Positions 9,211 through 18,000 of a stretch of DNA of 64,000 bases are shown in pieces. The position numbers and the translations under genes were made by a program. How positions within the stretch are numbered: position 1 is the first letter of the stretch; every line of letters begins with the position of its first letter. Source of the stretch: VRUE01 sp963805455 (GTDB lineage: Bacteria > Actinomycetota > Thermoleophilia > Solirubrobacterales > 70-9); contig CAWDUJ010000002.1 of NCBI GenBank assembly GCA_963805455.1, forward strand, positions 242,823 to 306,822. Reading direction: 5' to 3'. The notes beneath the pieces are model-generated. The model made no database searches. It was not told the origin of the DNA and was given only the letters and a program-made list of their open reading frames with translations.

Positions 9211-9667
9211 GCGGCGCAAACCCAAGGTCCTGCTGGTCTGCTCCCCCGGGGGCCACCTGGCCCAGATGCTCTGCCTCGAGGAAGCCTGGCGGAACCTCGA
9301 CCGCGCCTGGGTGACGCTCGAGTCGCTCGACTCCGATCACCTCCTCGAGCACGAGCGGGTCGTCATCGCCAGCGGCCCGACCAACCGCAGCGTGCGCGCG
9401 CTGCTGGCGAACCTCCGCCTCGCCTGGCAGGTGGTCCGCCGCGAGCGCCCCGACGCGATCCTCTCGACCGGCGCCGCGCTCGCGGTCCCGTTCTTCCTCG
9501 TCGGCAGGCTCTACGGGGCGAAGCTCGTCTTCGTCGAGAGCCTGACGAGGACGAAGAAGCTCTCGCTGACCGGCAGGCTCGTCTACCCGCTGGCGGACGT
9601 CTGCTTCGTCCAGTGGCCGGACGCCGCTCGACGAGCCAAGACCCGATTCGCGGGGAACCTGCTGTGA
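9203..9667 (+). CDS. Alg14/PssD-like glycosyltransferase subunit (membrane-associated half)
   Basis: This 154-residue Alg14/PssD/EpsE-like protein has VLLVCSPGGHLAQML at the N-terminus, the DAILSTGAALAVPFFLVG segment and LVFVESLTRTKKLS. In this family it is the half that binds acceptor and membrane and recruits the catalytic Alg13/PssE half. That partner follows at once, its GTG overlapping this stop by four bases (9664-9667). Together they would form one bipartite GT28-type enzyme; characterised PssDE/CpsFG pairs add a hexuronic acid or hexose to a polyprenyl-linked sugar. Confidence 0.88.
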   Translation: MAERRKPKVLLVCSPGGHLAQMLCLEEAWRNLDRAWVTLESLDSDHLLEHERVVIASGPTNRSVRALLANLRLAWQVVRRERPDAILSTGAALAVPFFLVGRLYGAKLVFVESLTRTKKLSLTGRLVYPLADVCFVQWPDAARRAKTRFAGNLL

Positions 9668-10134
9668 TCTTTGCGACCGTCGGCAGCCACCCGACCTTCA
9701 AGTTCGACCGCTTCCTGAAAGCGCTCGAGTCGGTCGACGTGAGCGACCTCGTCGTCCAGTACGGGCCCGGGACGCCACCGGCCAACGCCGACGTCGCGGT
9801 CGCCTGGATGCCGTTCGGCGACTATCTCGACCACGTCTACCAGGCCGAGAAGGTGATCAGCCACGCCGGGATCGGGACGATCCTGAACGCGACCAGGGCC
9901 GGCCAGACGCCGATCGTGGTTCCCCGGCTGCGCCGCTATAAGGAGACCGTCGACGACCACCAGCTCGAGCTCGCGCTCTCAATCGCCGAGACCGGCCGGG
10001 TCGTCGTCGTCGAGGACCTGAGCACGCTGGCACGGGAAGTCGAGGCGGCGCCGAAGCGCCAGGACGTGCGGCCGACCGCGGACAGCCGGCTCGCCGAGGC
10101 GGTCCGCCGGGAGCTGCTCGGCGAGCCCTCCTAG
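9664..10134 (+). CDS. Alg13/PssE-like glycosyltransferase subunit (catalytic half)
   Basis: This is the C-terminal half of a GT28-type glycosyltransferase encoded as its own protein. The GTG start at 9664 overlaps the previous stop and gives the family's usual beginning, IFATVGSHPTFKFDRFLKAL. The donor-binding signature is KVISHAGIGTILNATRAG followed by TPIVVPRLRRYKETVDDHQ. With the upstream Alg14-like subunit it should transfer one sugar to a lipid-linked EPS precursor. Its stop overlaps tail to tail with the convergent GT4 gene at 10131. Confidence 0.88.
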   Translation: MIFATVGSHPTFKFDRFLKALESVDVSDLVVQYGPGTPPANADVAVAWMPFGDYLDHVYQAEKVISHAGIGTILNATRAGQTPIVVPRLRRYKETVDDHQLELALSIAETGRVVVVEDLSTLAREVEAAPKRQDVRPTADSRLAEAVRRELLGEPS

Positions 10135-11195
10135 ACGAGCGACTCGTAGACCGCTTCGAGCTTGGCGTAGACGTCGTCGTCGGCAAGGCGGCGGGCGCTC
10201 TCGGCTGCCGCCTCCCCCAACTCCCTGCGGCGGGCAGGGTCCCCGAGGACCGCGGCCAGGGTGCTCGCCAGCGCCTCCGGGTCCCGCGGTTCGATCAGGA
10301 CCGCGTCGGTATCGGCGGTGAGGATCTCGGGGATCCCGCCGACCGAGGTCGAGACGATCGCCAGCCCGTGGGACATCGCCTCGAGCAGGGTGACGGGCAG
10401 TCCCTCCGAGATCGAGGGCATCGCGAAGACGTCGGCGCCGGCGAAGGCCGCCGCCTTCGCCTCTTCGTCGAGCCACCCGATCCATCGGGCCCGATCGGGG
10501 AGGTCGCCGTCGAGCTCGCCCGGGCCGGCGAGCGTCACCCGCGCCGTCGGCGCCCGCTCGAGCAGCTCGGGCAGCGCCTCGAGCAGGACCGCTCCCCCCT
10601 TCGCCGGGTCGGCGAAGCCGCCGAGGTAGAGGACCTCGGGCTCGGCCGAGTCGCCGTCGGAGCGGGCCGCGCCGACCGGCGGCGGCGCGTTGCGGACGAC
10701 CTCGACTTCGACGTCGGCGAGCCTGGCCCGGAGGACATCGGCGGCGCTCGCCGAGACGCTCAGCACCCGATCGGCTCGCCTGAACGCCTGCGCGAAGGCC
10801 CACCTGCGGATCGGGCCCAGCCGGTCGAAGAAGTCCCCGAGGTCTCCCGGCCCGGCGTGGAGCTGGAGGACGACCGGTCGCCGCATCGCCTTCGCGACGA
10901 TGACGACGACGGTCTTGCGATAGAAGCTGCCGCGGACGGCGATGTGGACGTGGACGATCCGCCTCCCGGACCCCGCGCACCAGCGCACGAGGGCGCCGAG
11001 CGAGCGCCCGAAGACGAGCAGCCTGTCGAGCGCGCCGGTGTCGCGCCAGGAGGGGATCGCCTCCATCCGGTAGCGCTCGGCCAGCGGCGAGCGCAGCAGC
11101 CCGGCGACCACGGCCGGCATTCCGCCCGCCGCGGCGGGGTCCGGGCCGACGTGTGCGACGCGGACGCGGGTGTCTGGATCGGCGGACAGGCTCAC
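10131..11195 (-). CDS. Glycosyltransferase family 4 (GT-B fold)
   Basis: This retaining glycosyltransferase has an N-terminal acceptor domain (VAHVGPDPAAAGGMPAVVAG) and a C-terminal donor domain (VLYLGGFADPAKGGAVLLEA, then SISEGLPVTLLEAMSHG with EX7E, then VGGIPEIL). It runs opposite to the preceding block. The GTG start at 11193-11195 directly abuts the TA that flanks the MITE-like element, so any promoter for this gene must lie in or beyond that element, or transcription starts within it. Sugar specificity is unknown. Confidence 0.84.
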   Translation of the reverse strand: MSLSADPDTRVRVAHVGPDPAAAGGMPAVVAGLLRSPLAERYRMEAIPSWRDTGALDRLLVFGRSLGALVRWCAGSGRRIVHVHIAVRGSFYRKTVVVIVAKAMRRPVVLQLHAGPGDLGDFFDRLGPIRRWAFAQAFRRADRVLSVSASAADVLRARLADVEVEVVRNAPPPVGAARSDGDSAEPEVLYLGGFADPAKGGAVLLEALPELLERAPTARVTLAGPGELDGDLPDRARWIGWLDEEAKAAAFAGADVFAMPSISEGLPVTLLEAMSHGLAIVSTSVGGIPEILTADTDAVLIEPRDPEALASTLAAVLGDPARRRELGEAAAESARRLADDDVYAKLEAVYESLV

Positions 11196-11362
11196 TAGTG
11201 TCCTGAATCGTCAGTCGTGTGTCGCATCCGGCGAGTGGATCGTGGTTTGTGGCAAGGACGCAGGATGAAGGCTTTGCCGGTTGGCAAAGACAAGTCCGAG
11301 GACGCCGCCACGGACGACGAGACGCCGCCGGGGTGATGCAGGACTTACGACTCAGGACACTA
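11196..11362. mobile_element. MITE-like element with terminal inverted repeats and TA flanks
   Basis: A 163-base unit (11198-11360) begins GTGTCCTGAATCGT and ends ACGACTCAGGACAC. The ends are inverted repeats of about 19-23 bases (about 19 of 23 match). Both sides carry TA (11196-11197 and 11361-11362), as expected for the target duplication of IS630/Tc1-mariner-type transposition. There is no transposase; the only internal reading frame is a 23-codon ATG-to-TGA stretch from 11265, possibly a fused remnant. It separates two divergent EPS genes and fills essentially their whole shared upstream region. The family assignment rests on the TA flanks and ends only. Confidence 0.72.
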
Positions 11363-11375
11363 AATTAGGCGCGGC

Positions 11376-13241
11376 ATGTGTGGAATCGCCGCGATCATGG
11401 CCCCGCGAGAACCGCTTCCCGCCGCGAGCGCGGCGGAGATCGCGGCCGCCCTCCACCACCGCGGCCCGGACGGAGAGGCGATCGAGCGGGTCGGCCCGGT
11501 CACCCTGATCCACACCCGGCTGGCGATCATCGACGTCGCCGGCGGCGACCAGCCGCTGCGATCGGAGGACGGCCGGGTCCGCGTCATCGTCAACGGCGAG
11601 ATCTACAACCACCTCGAGCTGCGGCGCGAGCTCGAGGCCGCCGGCCACCGCTTCGCCACCCACTCCGACTGCGAGGTCGTCGTCCACGGCTACGAGGAGT
11701 GGGGCCGGGACCTCGTCCGCCGCCTGAACGGGATGTTCGCCTTCGCGCTCTGGGACGAGAGAACGAAGACGATGGTCGCGGCCCGCGACCCGTTCGGGGT
11801 CAAGCCGCTCTACTGGACGCGGAGCGGCGACCGGGTCGCGGTCTGCTCGGAGATCAAACCGCTGATCGGCGCCGGCCTGGTCACGCCGGCGGTCGACCGC
11901 GTCGCCCTCGAGCATTACCTGGCCTGGCGCTTCACCCCCGCCCCCCGGACGCTGTTCGAGGGGGTCTCGAAGCTGGCGCCGGCATCGATGCTCCTCGCCG
12001 GCGAGAGCGGCGTCGAGGTCTCCTCCTACCGGGAGGCGCCCGGCGATCCCCTCGCGGAGGGCGCCGACCAGCTCGCGCCCGAGCTCGGCCGGCGCTTCGG
12101 CGAGGCGGTCGAGCGCCAGATGATGTCGGACGTCCCCTACGGCGCCTTCCTCAGCGGCGGCGTCGACTCCGCTGCGATCGCCGCCGCGATGCGCCGTGCC
12201 AACGACCAGCCGCCGCTCACCTTCACGATCGGGTTCCCCGGCCACGGCGACGAGCTCGACGAGCGCGATGCGGCCGCCGCGACCGCGGCCGCGATCGGCA
12301 CCAGCCACCACGCGACGGCGATGGAGGAGCTCGACTTCCCGGGCGAGCTCGCGACCTGCGTTCGCAGCCTCGAGGAGCCGATCGGCTCGGCATCGGCCCC
12401 GGCCGCGCTCCAGCTCAGCCGCTTCGCCGCCCGGACGGTCAAGGTGGTGCTCTCGGGCCAGGGCGCCGACGAGCCGCTCGGCGGATACGAGCGCCACCAG
12501 GCCGCCGCGGCGCTTCGCCTCACCGCCGCCGTCCCGGGCCCGCTGAACAGGCCGGTCCTCGCCCTCGCGGAGGCGCTGCCGCGCAACGAGCGGGCCAAGC
12601 GCGCCGCCCGGCTGCTCGGCGCGCCGGCGGGGATCGACCGCCTGCTGCGGATCTTCGAGATCTCCGAGGCCGCGACCCGGACCAGCCTCACCGGCGGACC
12701 CCAGGCCGAGGCCGAGGCCGAGCGCCGCGAGCTCGCCGCCGGCCTGCTTGGGGACCTCGGCGGGCGGCGGGACGCGCTCGAGCAGGCCCTCTACCTCGAC
12801 ACCCGGATGTTCCTCCCCGACTGCCTCCTCCTCTACGGCGACAAGACCTCGATGGCGTCTAGCCTCGAGCAGCGGGTCCCGTTCCTCGACGTCGAGCTGA
12901 TGCGGTTCGTCGAGCGAGTCCCGGCCCGGATGCGCCTGCGCGGCCTCAGGCGCAAGTGGCTCTACCGCCGCGCCCTCCGCGGACTGGTCCCGCAGGAGGC
13001 CCTGGAACGCCGCAAGCACCCGTTTGCGACGCCCTACGACGACTGGCTGCGGACCTCGCTCGGAGGCGAAGTCGAGCGCCTCTACGCGCCCGGCTCGGCC
13101 CTCTCGGACCTGATCTCCCCCGGCACCGTCACCGAGCTCGTCGGCGAGCACCGCCGCGGCCGCGCCGACCACAAGCGGATCCTCTACTGCCTGCTCGAGC
13201 TCGGGCACTGGCACCGGCTCTTCATCGAGGGCGATGGCTGA
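11376..13241 (+). CDS. asnB: Asparagine synthetase (glutamine-hydrolysing), AsnB type
   Basis: The chain begins MCGI, so Cys2 is the N-terminal nucleophile of the class II glutaminase domain; HHRGPDGE, RLAIIDV and NGEIYNH follow. The synthetase domain has the ATP-pyrophosphatase loop FLSGGVDSAAIAAAM at about residue 255 and SGQGADEPLGGY. At 621 residues it is the usual length. Such genes often sit in polysaccharide clusters, where the product may amidate a sugar acid or aminate another carboxylate instead of making free asparagine (inference). The ATG lies 14 bases beyond the TA flank of the MITE-like element; the stop overlaps the next GT2 gene. Confidence 0.88.
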   Translation: MCGIAAIMAPREPLPAASAAEIAAALHHRGPDGEAIERVGPVTLIHTRLAIIDVAGGDQPLRSEDGRVRVIVNGEIYNHLELRRELEAAGHRFATHSDCEVVVHGYEEWGRDLVRRLNGMFAFALWDERTKTMVAARDPFGVKPLYWTRSGDRVAVCSEIKPLIGAGLVTPAVDRVALEHYLAWRFTPAPRTLFEGVSKLAPASMLLAGESGVEVSSYREAPGDPLAEGADQLAPELGRRFGEAVERQMMSDVPYGAFLSGGVDSAAIAAAMRRANDQPPLTFTIGFPGHGDELDERDAAAATAAAIGTSHHATAMEELDFPGELATCVRSLEEPIGSASAPAALQLSRFAARTVKVVLSGQGADEPLGGYERHQAAAALRLTAAVPGPLNRPVLALAEALPRNERAKRAARLLGAPAGIDRLLRIFEISEAATRTSLTGGPQAEAEAERRELAAGLLGDLGGRRDALEQALYLDTRMFLPDCLLLYGDKTSMASSLEQRVPFLDVELMRFVERVPARMRLRGLRRKWLYRRALRGLVPQEALERRKHPFATPYDDWLRTSLGGEVERLYAPGSALSDLISPGTVTELVGEHRRGRADHKRILYCLLELGHWHRLFIEGDG

Positions 13242-14175
13242 GCTCGACGGCGTCCGCGCGGTCGTCCTCACCCACGGCACCAGCGGCCGCTTCGGGCCGC
13301 TGCTCGAGTCGCTGCAGGGCGAAGGCCTGCCCCTCGAGCGGGTGGTCATCGTCCACAACCCATCGGCGCCCGGCGAGCGGCCGCCGCCGGTCCCGGACGG
13401 ATGTGAGCTGATCGCCGCGCCCCGTAACCTCGGCTACACCGGCGGAATGAACCTCGGGATCGATCATCAGCTCGGGCTCGACGGTGACCTGGTCCTGGTC
13501 CTCACCCACGATGCCCGCTTCCACCCGGGCGGCCTGCGGGCCCTGGTCGAGGCGGCGCGGCGCGACCCCTCCTACGGCGTCCTCGGCCCCGCCCTGGTCC
13601 TCGAGGACACCGGGGCCCCGTTCTCCTTCGGCGGCCTGACCCGCGCCAACGGCGAGCGCGCCCATGTCCGCGACCGCCCCGAGGCTCCGGGCGGGATCGC
13701 TCCCTGCGACTGGATCGACGGCGGCACGATGCTGTTCCGCGCCGACCTCCTGCGGGAGATCGGCGGCTTCGACGAGCGCTTCTTCATCTACTGCGAGGAC
13801 GCCGACATCTGCTGGCGGGCCGGCGAGGCGGGCGCCGGGGTCGGCGTCGTCCCCGACTCCGTCGCCGACCAGTCGCCAGGGGGAGCGGGCAGGATCGGCC
13901 CCTGGTCCTACCTGATGACCCGCAACGGGGCCGCCTTCGCGCGGCGGGCCCGGGGCCGGCGCGCGCTGGCCGACTCGGTCGGCCGGGCGGCGAAGATCGC
14001 GGGCTTCAACTTCCTCCGCGTCCTCGCCCGCGGCCTTCACCTCCGCAGCGGGTCGCCGGCCGAACCGTGGGCGCTGAGCGTCGGCACCGCGCGCGGGGCG
14101 ATCGACGCCCTCCGCGGCCGCTGGGGCCCGCCGCCGCGCCTGCCCGGCGCCGGCGACGTCACCAACGTCGGCTAG
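13234..14175 (+). CDS. Glycosyltransferase family 2 (rhamnosyltransferase-like)
   Basis: This GT-A inverting transferase shows the pattern of rhamnosyl-/galactofuranosyl-type family 2 enzymes: APRNLGYTGGMNLGID (nucleotide-binding start), DLVLVLTHDARFHPGGL (DXD-like position), WIDGGTMLFRADLLREIGGFDERFF and CEDADICWRAGEAG. It has no signal peptide and is probably cytoplasmic or membrane-associated. Its ATG lies 8 bases inside the asnB 3' end, so the two are probably co-translated. It may add a deoxy-sugar side group to the repeat unit. Confidence 0.84.
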   Translation: MAELDGVRAVVLTHGTSGRFGPLLESLQGEGLPLERVVIVHNPSAPGERPPPVPDGCELIAAPRNLGYTGGMNLGIDHQLGLDGDLVLVLTHDARFHPGGLRALVEAARRDPSYGVLGPALVLEDTGAPFSFGGLTRANGERAHVRDRPEAPGGIAPCDWIDGGTMLFRADLLREIGGFDERFFIYCEDADICWRAGEAGAGVGVVPDSVADQSPGGAGRIGPWSYLMTRNGAAFARRARGRRALADSVGRAAKIAGFNFLRVLARGLHLRSGSPAEPWALSVGTARGAIDALRGRWGPPPRLPGAGDVTNVG

Positions 14176-14209
14176 CCGCCCCCGGACGCGGGAGGGCGGG
14201 CGCCTGCTG

Positions 14210-15211
14210 TCACTCCGATTCCCGCCAGCTCGGCGGCAGGTTCTTCTCGATCTCGATCCCGGTGAACGTCGGCGTCGATCGGGGGCCGTGCTCCTTCGCC
14301 CACCCACACATCCTGCCCACGCCCTCCGCGAGCGGGACCGGGTCGCCGCCGCCGAACACCCGGCGGGCCTTGGAGTGGTCGGAGAAGGCGTGCAGGACCT
14401 CTTTGCGGGCCTCGTGGTGGATCACCGGGTGCTCCGGCACCCCCATCTCCTCGCAGACGGCCTTGGCGAGGTCGTTGACCGAGACCGGCTGGTCGGCGCC
14501 GACGTTGAAGATCTCCCCCCGCGCGCCCTCGGTGTCGGGGGCGGCGGCGATCGGCCCGGCGACGTCGGAGATGTAGCTGAAGGCCCGCGTCTGGGTGCCG
14601 TCGCCGAAGATCGAGAGCGGCTCCTCGCGCATGATCTGGTTGATGAAGATCCCGAGCACGTTGCGGTAGCGGTCGCCGATGTTCTGCAGCTCGCCGTAGA
14701 CGTTGTGGGGGCGGAAGGTGACGAAATCGAGATCGAACATCTCCTTCGAGGCCTCCAGCTCGAGCTCGACCGAGCGCTTGGCGATCCCGTAGGAGTCCTC
14801 GGGCTGGGGCGTCATCTCCTCGGTCATCGGAGTCTGCTCGGAGCCGTAGACGGCGATCGAGGAGGTGAAGACGAAGCACTCGACGCCGTGGTTGACCGAG
14901 GCGTTGATCAGGTTGACCGAGCCGATCACGTTGTTGGTGTAGTTGAAGCGCTTGATGAAGTGGCTCAGGCCCTCCGCCGCGTAGGCGGCGAGGTGGTAGA
15001 CGCGCTCGAAGCCCTCCTGGGCGAAGAGCCGGTCGATCGCATCGAAGTCGGTGACCGAGGCCTCGACGAAGCTCGCGTCGGGCGGGACGTTGGACTCGAA
15101 GCCGCCGCTGAGGTCGTCGAGGACGACGACCTCGTCGCCGCGCTCGAGCAGTTCGCGCGCGACGTGAGCGCCCATGAATCCCGCCCCACCGGTGACCAGG
15201 CTCTTCGACAT
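14210..15211 (-). CDS. NAD-dependent sugar-nucleotide epimerase/dehydratase (extended SDR)
   Basis: The extended short-chain dehydrogenase fold is shown by VTGGAGFMGAHVA (NAD-binding TGxxGxxG), YHLAAYAAEG, the catalytic SYGIAK (Tyr-x3-Lys) after VFTSSIAVYGS, and FRPHNVYGE. Related enzymes are UDP-glucose 4-epimerase-like or CDP/dTDP-sugar modifying, so it probably supplies an activated sugar for the EPS. It is last in a minus-strand run (CelD-like 2, flippase, CelD-like 1, this gene), separated from the last by a hairpin at 15277-15319. The exact substrate cannot be decided from sequence. Confidence 0.84.
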   Translation of the reverse strand: MSKSLVTGGAGFMGAHVARELLERGDEVVVLDDLSGGFESNVPPDASFVEASVTDFDAIDRLFAQEGFERVYHLAAYAAEGLSHFIKRFNYTNNVIGSVNLINASVNHGVECFVFTSSIAVYGSEQTPMTEEMTPQPEDSYGIAKRSVELELEASKEMFDLDFVTFRPHNVYGELQNIGDRYRNVLGIFINQIMREEPLSIFGDGTQTRAFSYISDVAGPIAAAPDTEGARGEIFNVGADQPVSVNDLAKAVCEEMGVPEHPVIHHEARKEVLHAFSDHSKARRVFGGGDPVPLAEGVGRMCGWAKEHGPRSTPTFTGIEIEKNLPPSWRESE

Positions 15212-15276
15212 GGCCGGGATGCTAGATGGTCGATGGCAGGGTCGCGATCCCTGAAAGTTGACGTTCAGCCACTACT

Positions 15277-15319
15277 GAGTCTGCGATCTCCCCCGCTATG
15301 CGGCGGAGATCGCAGACTC
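15277..15319. terminator. Strong 15-bp hairpin between CelD-like 1 and the epimerase
   Basis: GAGTCTGCGATCTCC at 15277-15291 is perfectly complementary to GGAGATCGCAGACTC at 15305-15319, with a 13-base G/C-rich loop that can pair further. No T-run follows on either strand, so this is either a factor-dependent terminator/processing site or a repeat-type palindrome. Confidence 0.55.
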
Positions 15320-15371
15320 GGCAGCGGGACCCAGGAGCTTCCGCGTCCGATGCAACGGCGCCCGAATCAGC

Positions 15372-16490
15372 TCAGGAGCCGCGACGCATGCGGTGGAGCT
15401 TGCGCGCGACCGATCGGGGGCCCGCCGGGAGCCGGCGGCCGAGCTCCTTGGCTCGCAGGCCGAGCAGGGCCGAGCGGGCCGCGGCGCTGCCCGGGCGCCC
15501 GATCAGGTGGGTCGACGCCTCGCGCCTGCCGGTCTCGAGCCGGCGCTTGTACTGCTCGTCGCCGCGCATCAGGTCGTAGACGACCGCTCCCTCCTCGGCG
15601 GCGGCGCGGATCGTCGCCGACATCAGACCGCTTCCCACCCCCTTGTTGCGGTAGGCGGGGTCGAAGCCGGAGATATAGAGCATGTAGCGCCCGCCGAGCT
15701 TCCAGGCGTAGGTCGCCGCGACATCCCTGCCCTCGAGCTCCATCACCGATAGCCGCAGCCAGCCGTTGCGGAGCGCCGCCTCGGCGAAGGCCCGGTGCAG
15801 CCGCGGCAGGGCCGCGCCCATCGCTTCGGTCTCCGCCCCCCAGCGGGCGTCGTGTAGCCCCTCGAGAGCGGCAAAGTTCCGGGTCAGCTCGGCGGCGTCG
15901 CCGGTTGTGCGGACCACCGCCCCCGCCCGCTCGAGCCGCCGCGAGCGCTTGCCGAGATCCTCGCGCACGCTGCGGCTCCTTCCCTTCAGCCAGCCGTCGA
16001 TTCCGTCCCCGCCGAACTCGAGGTAGGGATAGACCTCGACCCGGCTCTCGCGCAGCGCCCGCGGGCGCCGGCGGCCCGGCCAGGACTCGGTCAGCGCCGC
16101 CAGGAAGCCCTCACCGCCGACGAAACGGTCGAGTTCCAGCAAATCCCAATCCCCCTGCTCGGCGAGCACGCTCGCGGTCGCGGCGCCGAACTGATCCTCG
16201 TCCTCGAGAGCGCAGGCCGGCTCGAACAGGTCTCCGGCACCCGCGCCGGGAAAACGGAGCGCCCGGGCCCGGCCACGCGACCCTGCCACCAACGGCAGGA
16301 CCCCGCGGACTTCTCCTCCCTGGCGCCAGGCGATCACCCTCGGGGCCTCCTCCAACGCCTCGACGCTCGCCTCGAGCCAGTCCGGGGTGAGGAACGGGTT
16401 CTCGCGCTTGACCGCGAGCCGCCGCCACGGCTCGGTCAGGTCGCTCGGCGGCGGCCAGGCGACGATCTCGGCCTCGTTCGCGCCGCTCAC
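15372..16490 (-). CDS. CelD/BcsL-type GNAT-fold acyltransferase (paralogue 1)
   Basis: This 372-residue protein belongs to the CelD-like family of double GNAT-fold proteins related to FemAB. Family pattern: ENPFLTPDWLEASVEAL near the N-terminus, RFPGAGAGDLFEPAC in the middle, GWLKGRSRSVREDLGKRSR, then ATYAWKLGGRYMLYISGFDP, GVGSGLMSATIRAAAEEGA and YDLMRGDEQYKRRLETG. It would transfer an acyl or aminoacyl group onto polysaccharide or a lipid-linked intermediate; the donor is unknown. Two paralogues occur at 18001-19128 and 24496-25575. Its start overlaps the stop of the upstream flippase by four bases. Confidence 0.78.
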   Translation of the reverse strand: MSGANEAEIVAWPPPSDLTEPWRRLAVKRENPFLTPDWLEASVEALEEAPRVIAWRQGGEVRGVLPLVAGSRGRARALRFPGAGAGDLFEPACALEDEDQFGAATASVLAEQGDWDLLELDRFVGGEGFLAALTESWPGRRRPRALRESRVEVYPYLEFGGDGIDGWLKGRSRSVREDLGKRSRRLERAGAVVRTTGDAAELTRNFAALEGLHDARWGAETEAMGAALPRLHRAFAEAALRNGWLRLSVMELEGRDVAATYAWKLGGRYMLYISGFDPAYRNKGVGSGLMSATIRAAAEEGAVVYDLMRGDEQYKRRLETGRREASTHLIGRPGSAAARSALLGLRAKELGRRLPAGPRSVARKLHRMRRGS

Positions 16491-17998
16491 GTCTGCTCCG
16501 TTCCCTGCGGCCGCAGCATCCTCCAGATCCCCCGGATCGTGAGGCGCTCGGGCAGGAACCCGAGGCGTCCCGCGAACACCCAGTAGGGAACGCTGAAGAT
16601 CGCCCCGGCGATCACCGCGGCGGCCAGGGCCGGCAGCCTCGTGTCGGGAATGTTGCCGTCAAGCAAGAACCAGGCTGCGATCGGAGCGGCGCAGGCGACG
16701 CAGAGGCCGGTCACCGGCAGCACCGCCTCGAGATAGTCGCCCCAGGCGAGCTCGTTGTCGCGGTTGTAGGCACGGACGAAGAGGAGGCTGCCGATCACCC
16801 AGGCGGACGCGGTCGCGATCAGCACCCCCCAGAGGTCGAATAGCGGCGTCAGCGCGACGGTGAGGACGAGGTTGATCCCGGCCGTCATGGCCGAGTAGGC
16901 GGCGACCTGCCCCGGCTTGCCCTCGGCCATCGCCAGCGAGCTGCCGACACCGGTGCTGACATTGAAGGCGTAGCCGACCAGCAGAAGCACCGCGATGACG
17001 TCCGCCTGCCCGGGGATTTCCCCGAGCCAGGCGACGAGGACGAACGGGACCGTCGCGGCCCCGAGCGCGAAGATCCCGAAGCTGATCCCCACGGTCAGTT
17101 TCAGATAGCGGCGATAGAAGCGGGCGATCACCTCGCGGCCGTGCTCGACGATTTCGGCCGTCGCGGTCGGGATCATCGCCGAGAGGGTCAGGATCCCGAA
17201 CCCCCGCAGCGAGGTCGCGACCCGGGCGCCGATCTCGTAGGCGCCGGCGGTCTTGACCCCCAGCAGGGTCGCGATCACCACCTTGTCGGTCTCGAGGTTG
17301 ATGAGGTCGGCGATCCAGACGACCTGACCCTTGATCCCGTACCCGAGCACCTCGCGCACCCGGCTTTTGGTCGGAATCGCCAGGTAGGAGCCATCCCAGA
17401 CCCGAGCGCAGACGACGAGGAACGGCACCATGCCGACGATCCCGGCGGCAGCGTTGGCGATCGCGTAGGTCGTCAGCTTGGTGCTGAGGCCGAGCGCGAC
17501 CAGGCTGAACGCGAGGTTGGTCAGGGTCAGGATCACGTTGGCGACGTTGGCCGGCACCATCTCCCTCATCCCGATCGGCAGTGCCGTGAAGACCTGGGAG
17601 AAGGCATAGGTCATCCCGAGCAGGACCGAGGAGACGAGGACGACCCTCATTTCGCTCGCGGTCAGCGCGTCGAGGACGTCTGAGACCCAGGGGGCGAGGA
17701 GCGCGGCGGCGATGACGCCGACGAGGGAGAGAAGCGTGACCGCGATCAACCCCAGTCCCATGCATTCCCGGACCCCGCGTGGGTCATCGCCGGCGTGGTA
17801 GAGGGCGACGAAGCGGGCAAGCGAGCGTCCGACCCCGAAGTCGAGCGTGCGGGCGTAGGTGACGAAGGCCCCGGTCACCGCCCAGATCCCGAACGCCTCG
17901 AGGCCGAGGCGGGAGAGCATCACCGGCGCCAGGATGAGGCTGGCGAGGTAGGAGGCGAAGACGCCGCCCGACTGGGCCAGCGTGTTCTTGAACAGCAT
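16487..17998 (-). CDS. Wzx-like polysaccharide flippase (MOP superfamily)
   Basis: This very hydrophobic 503-residue protein has about 12-14 membrane segments, beginning FKNTLAQSGGVFASYLASL and including VGVIAAALLAPWVSDVL and VLLLVGYAFNVSTGVGSS. The architecture and the N-terminal pattern followed by RLGLEAFGIWAV match the MOP/Wzx group that flips lipid-linked repeat units across the membrane. It lies between two CelD-like acyltransferases in one minus-strand transcript, with 2-4-base spacing or overlaps. It would act after the cytoplasmic glycosyltransferases and before the Wzy-like polymerase. Confidence 0.87.
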   Translation of the reverse strand: MLFKNTLAQSGGVFASYLASLILAPVMLSRLGLEAFGIWAVTGAFVTYARTLDFGVGRSLARFVALYHAGDDPRGVRECMGLGLIAVTLLSLVGVIAAALLAPWVSDVLDALTASEMRVVLVSSVLLGMTYAFSQVFTALPIGMREMVPANVANVILTLTNLAFSLVALGLSTKLTTYAIANAAAGIVGMVPFLVVCARVWDGSYLAIPTKSRVREVLGYGIKGQVVWIADLINLETDKVVIATLLGVKTAGAYEIGARVATSLRGFGILTLSAMIPTATAEIVEHGREVIARFYRRYLKLTVGISFGIFALGAATVPFVLVAWLGEIPGQADVIAVLLLVGYAFNVSTGVGSSLAMAEGKPGQVAAYSAMTAGINLVLTVALTPLFDLWGVLIATASAWVIGSLLFVRAYNRDNELAWGDYLEAVLPVTGLCVACAAPIAAWFLLDGNIPDTRLPALAAAVIAGAIFSVPYWVFAGRLGFLPERLTIRGIWRMLRPQGTEQT

Positions 17999-18000
17999 CG

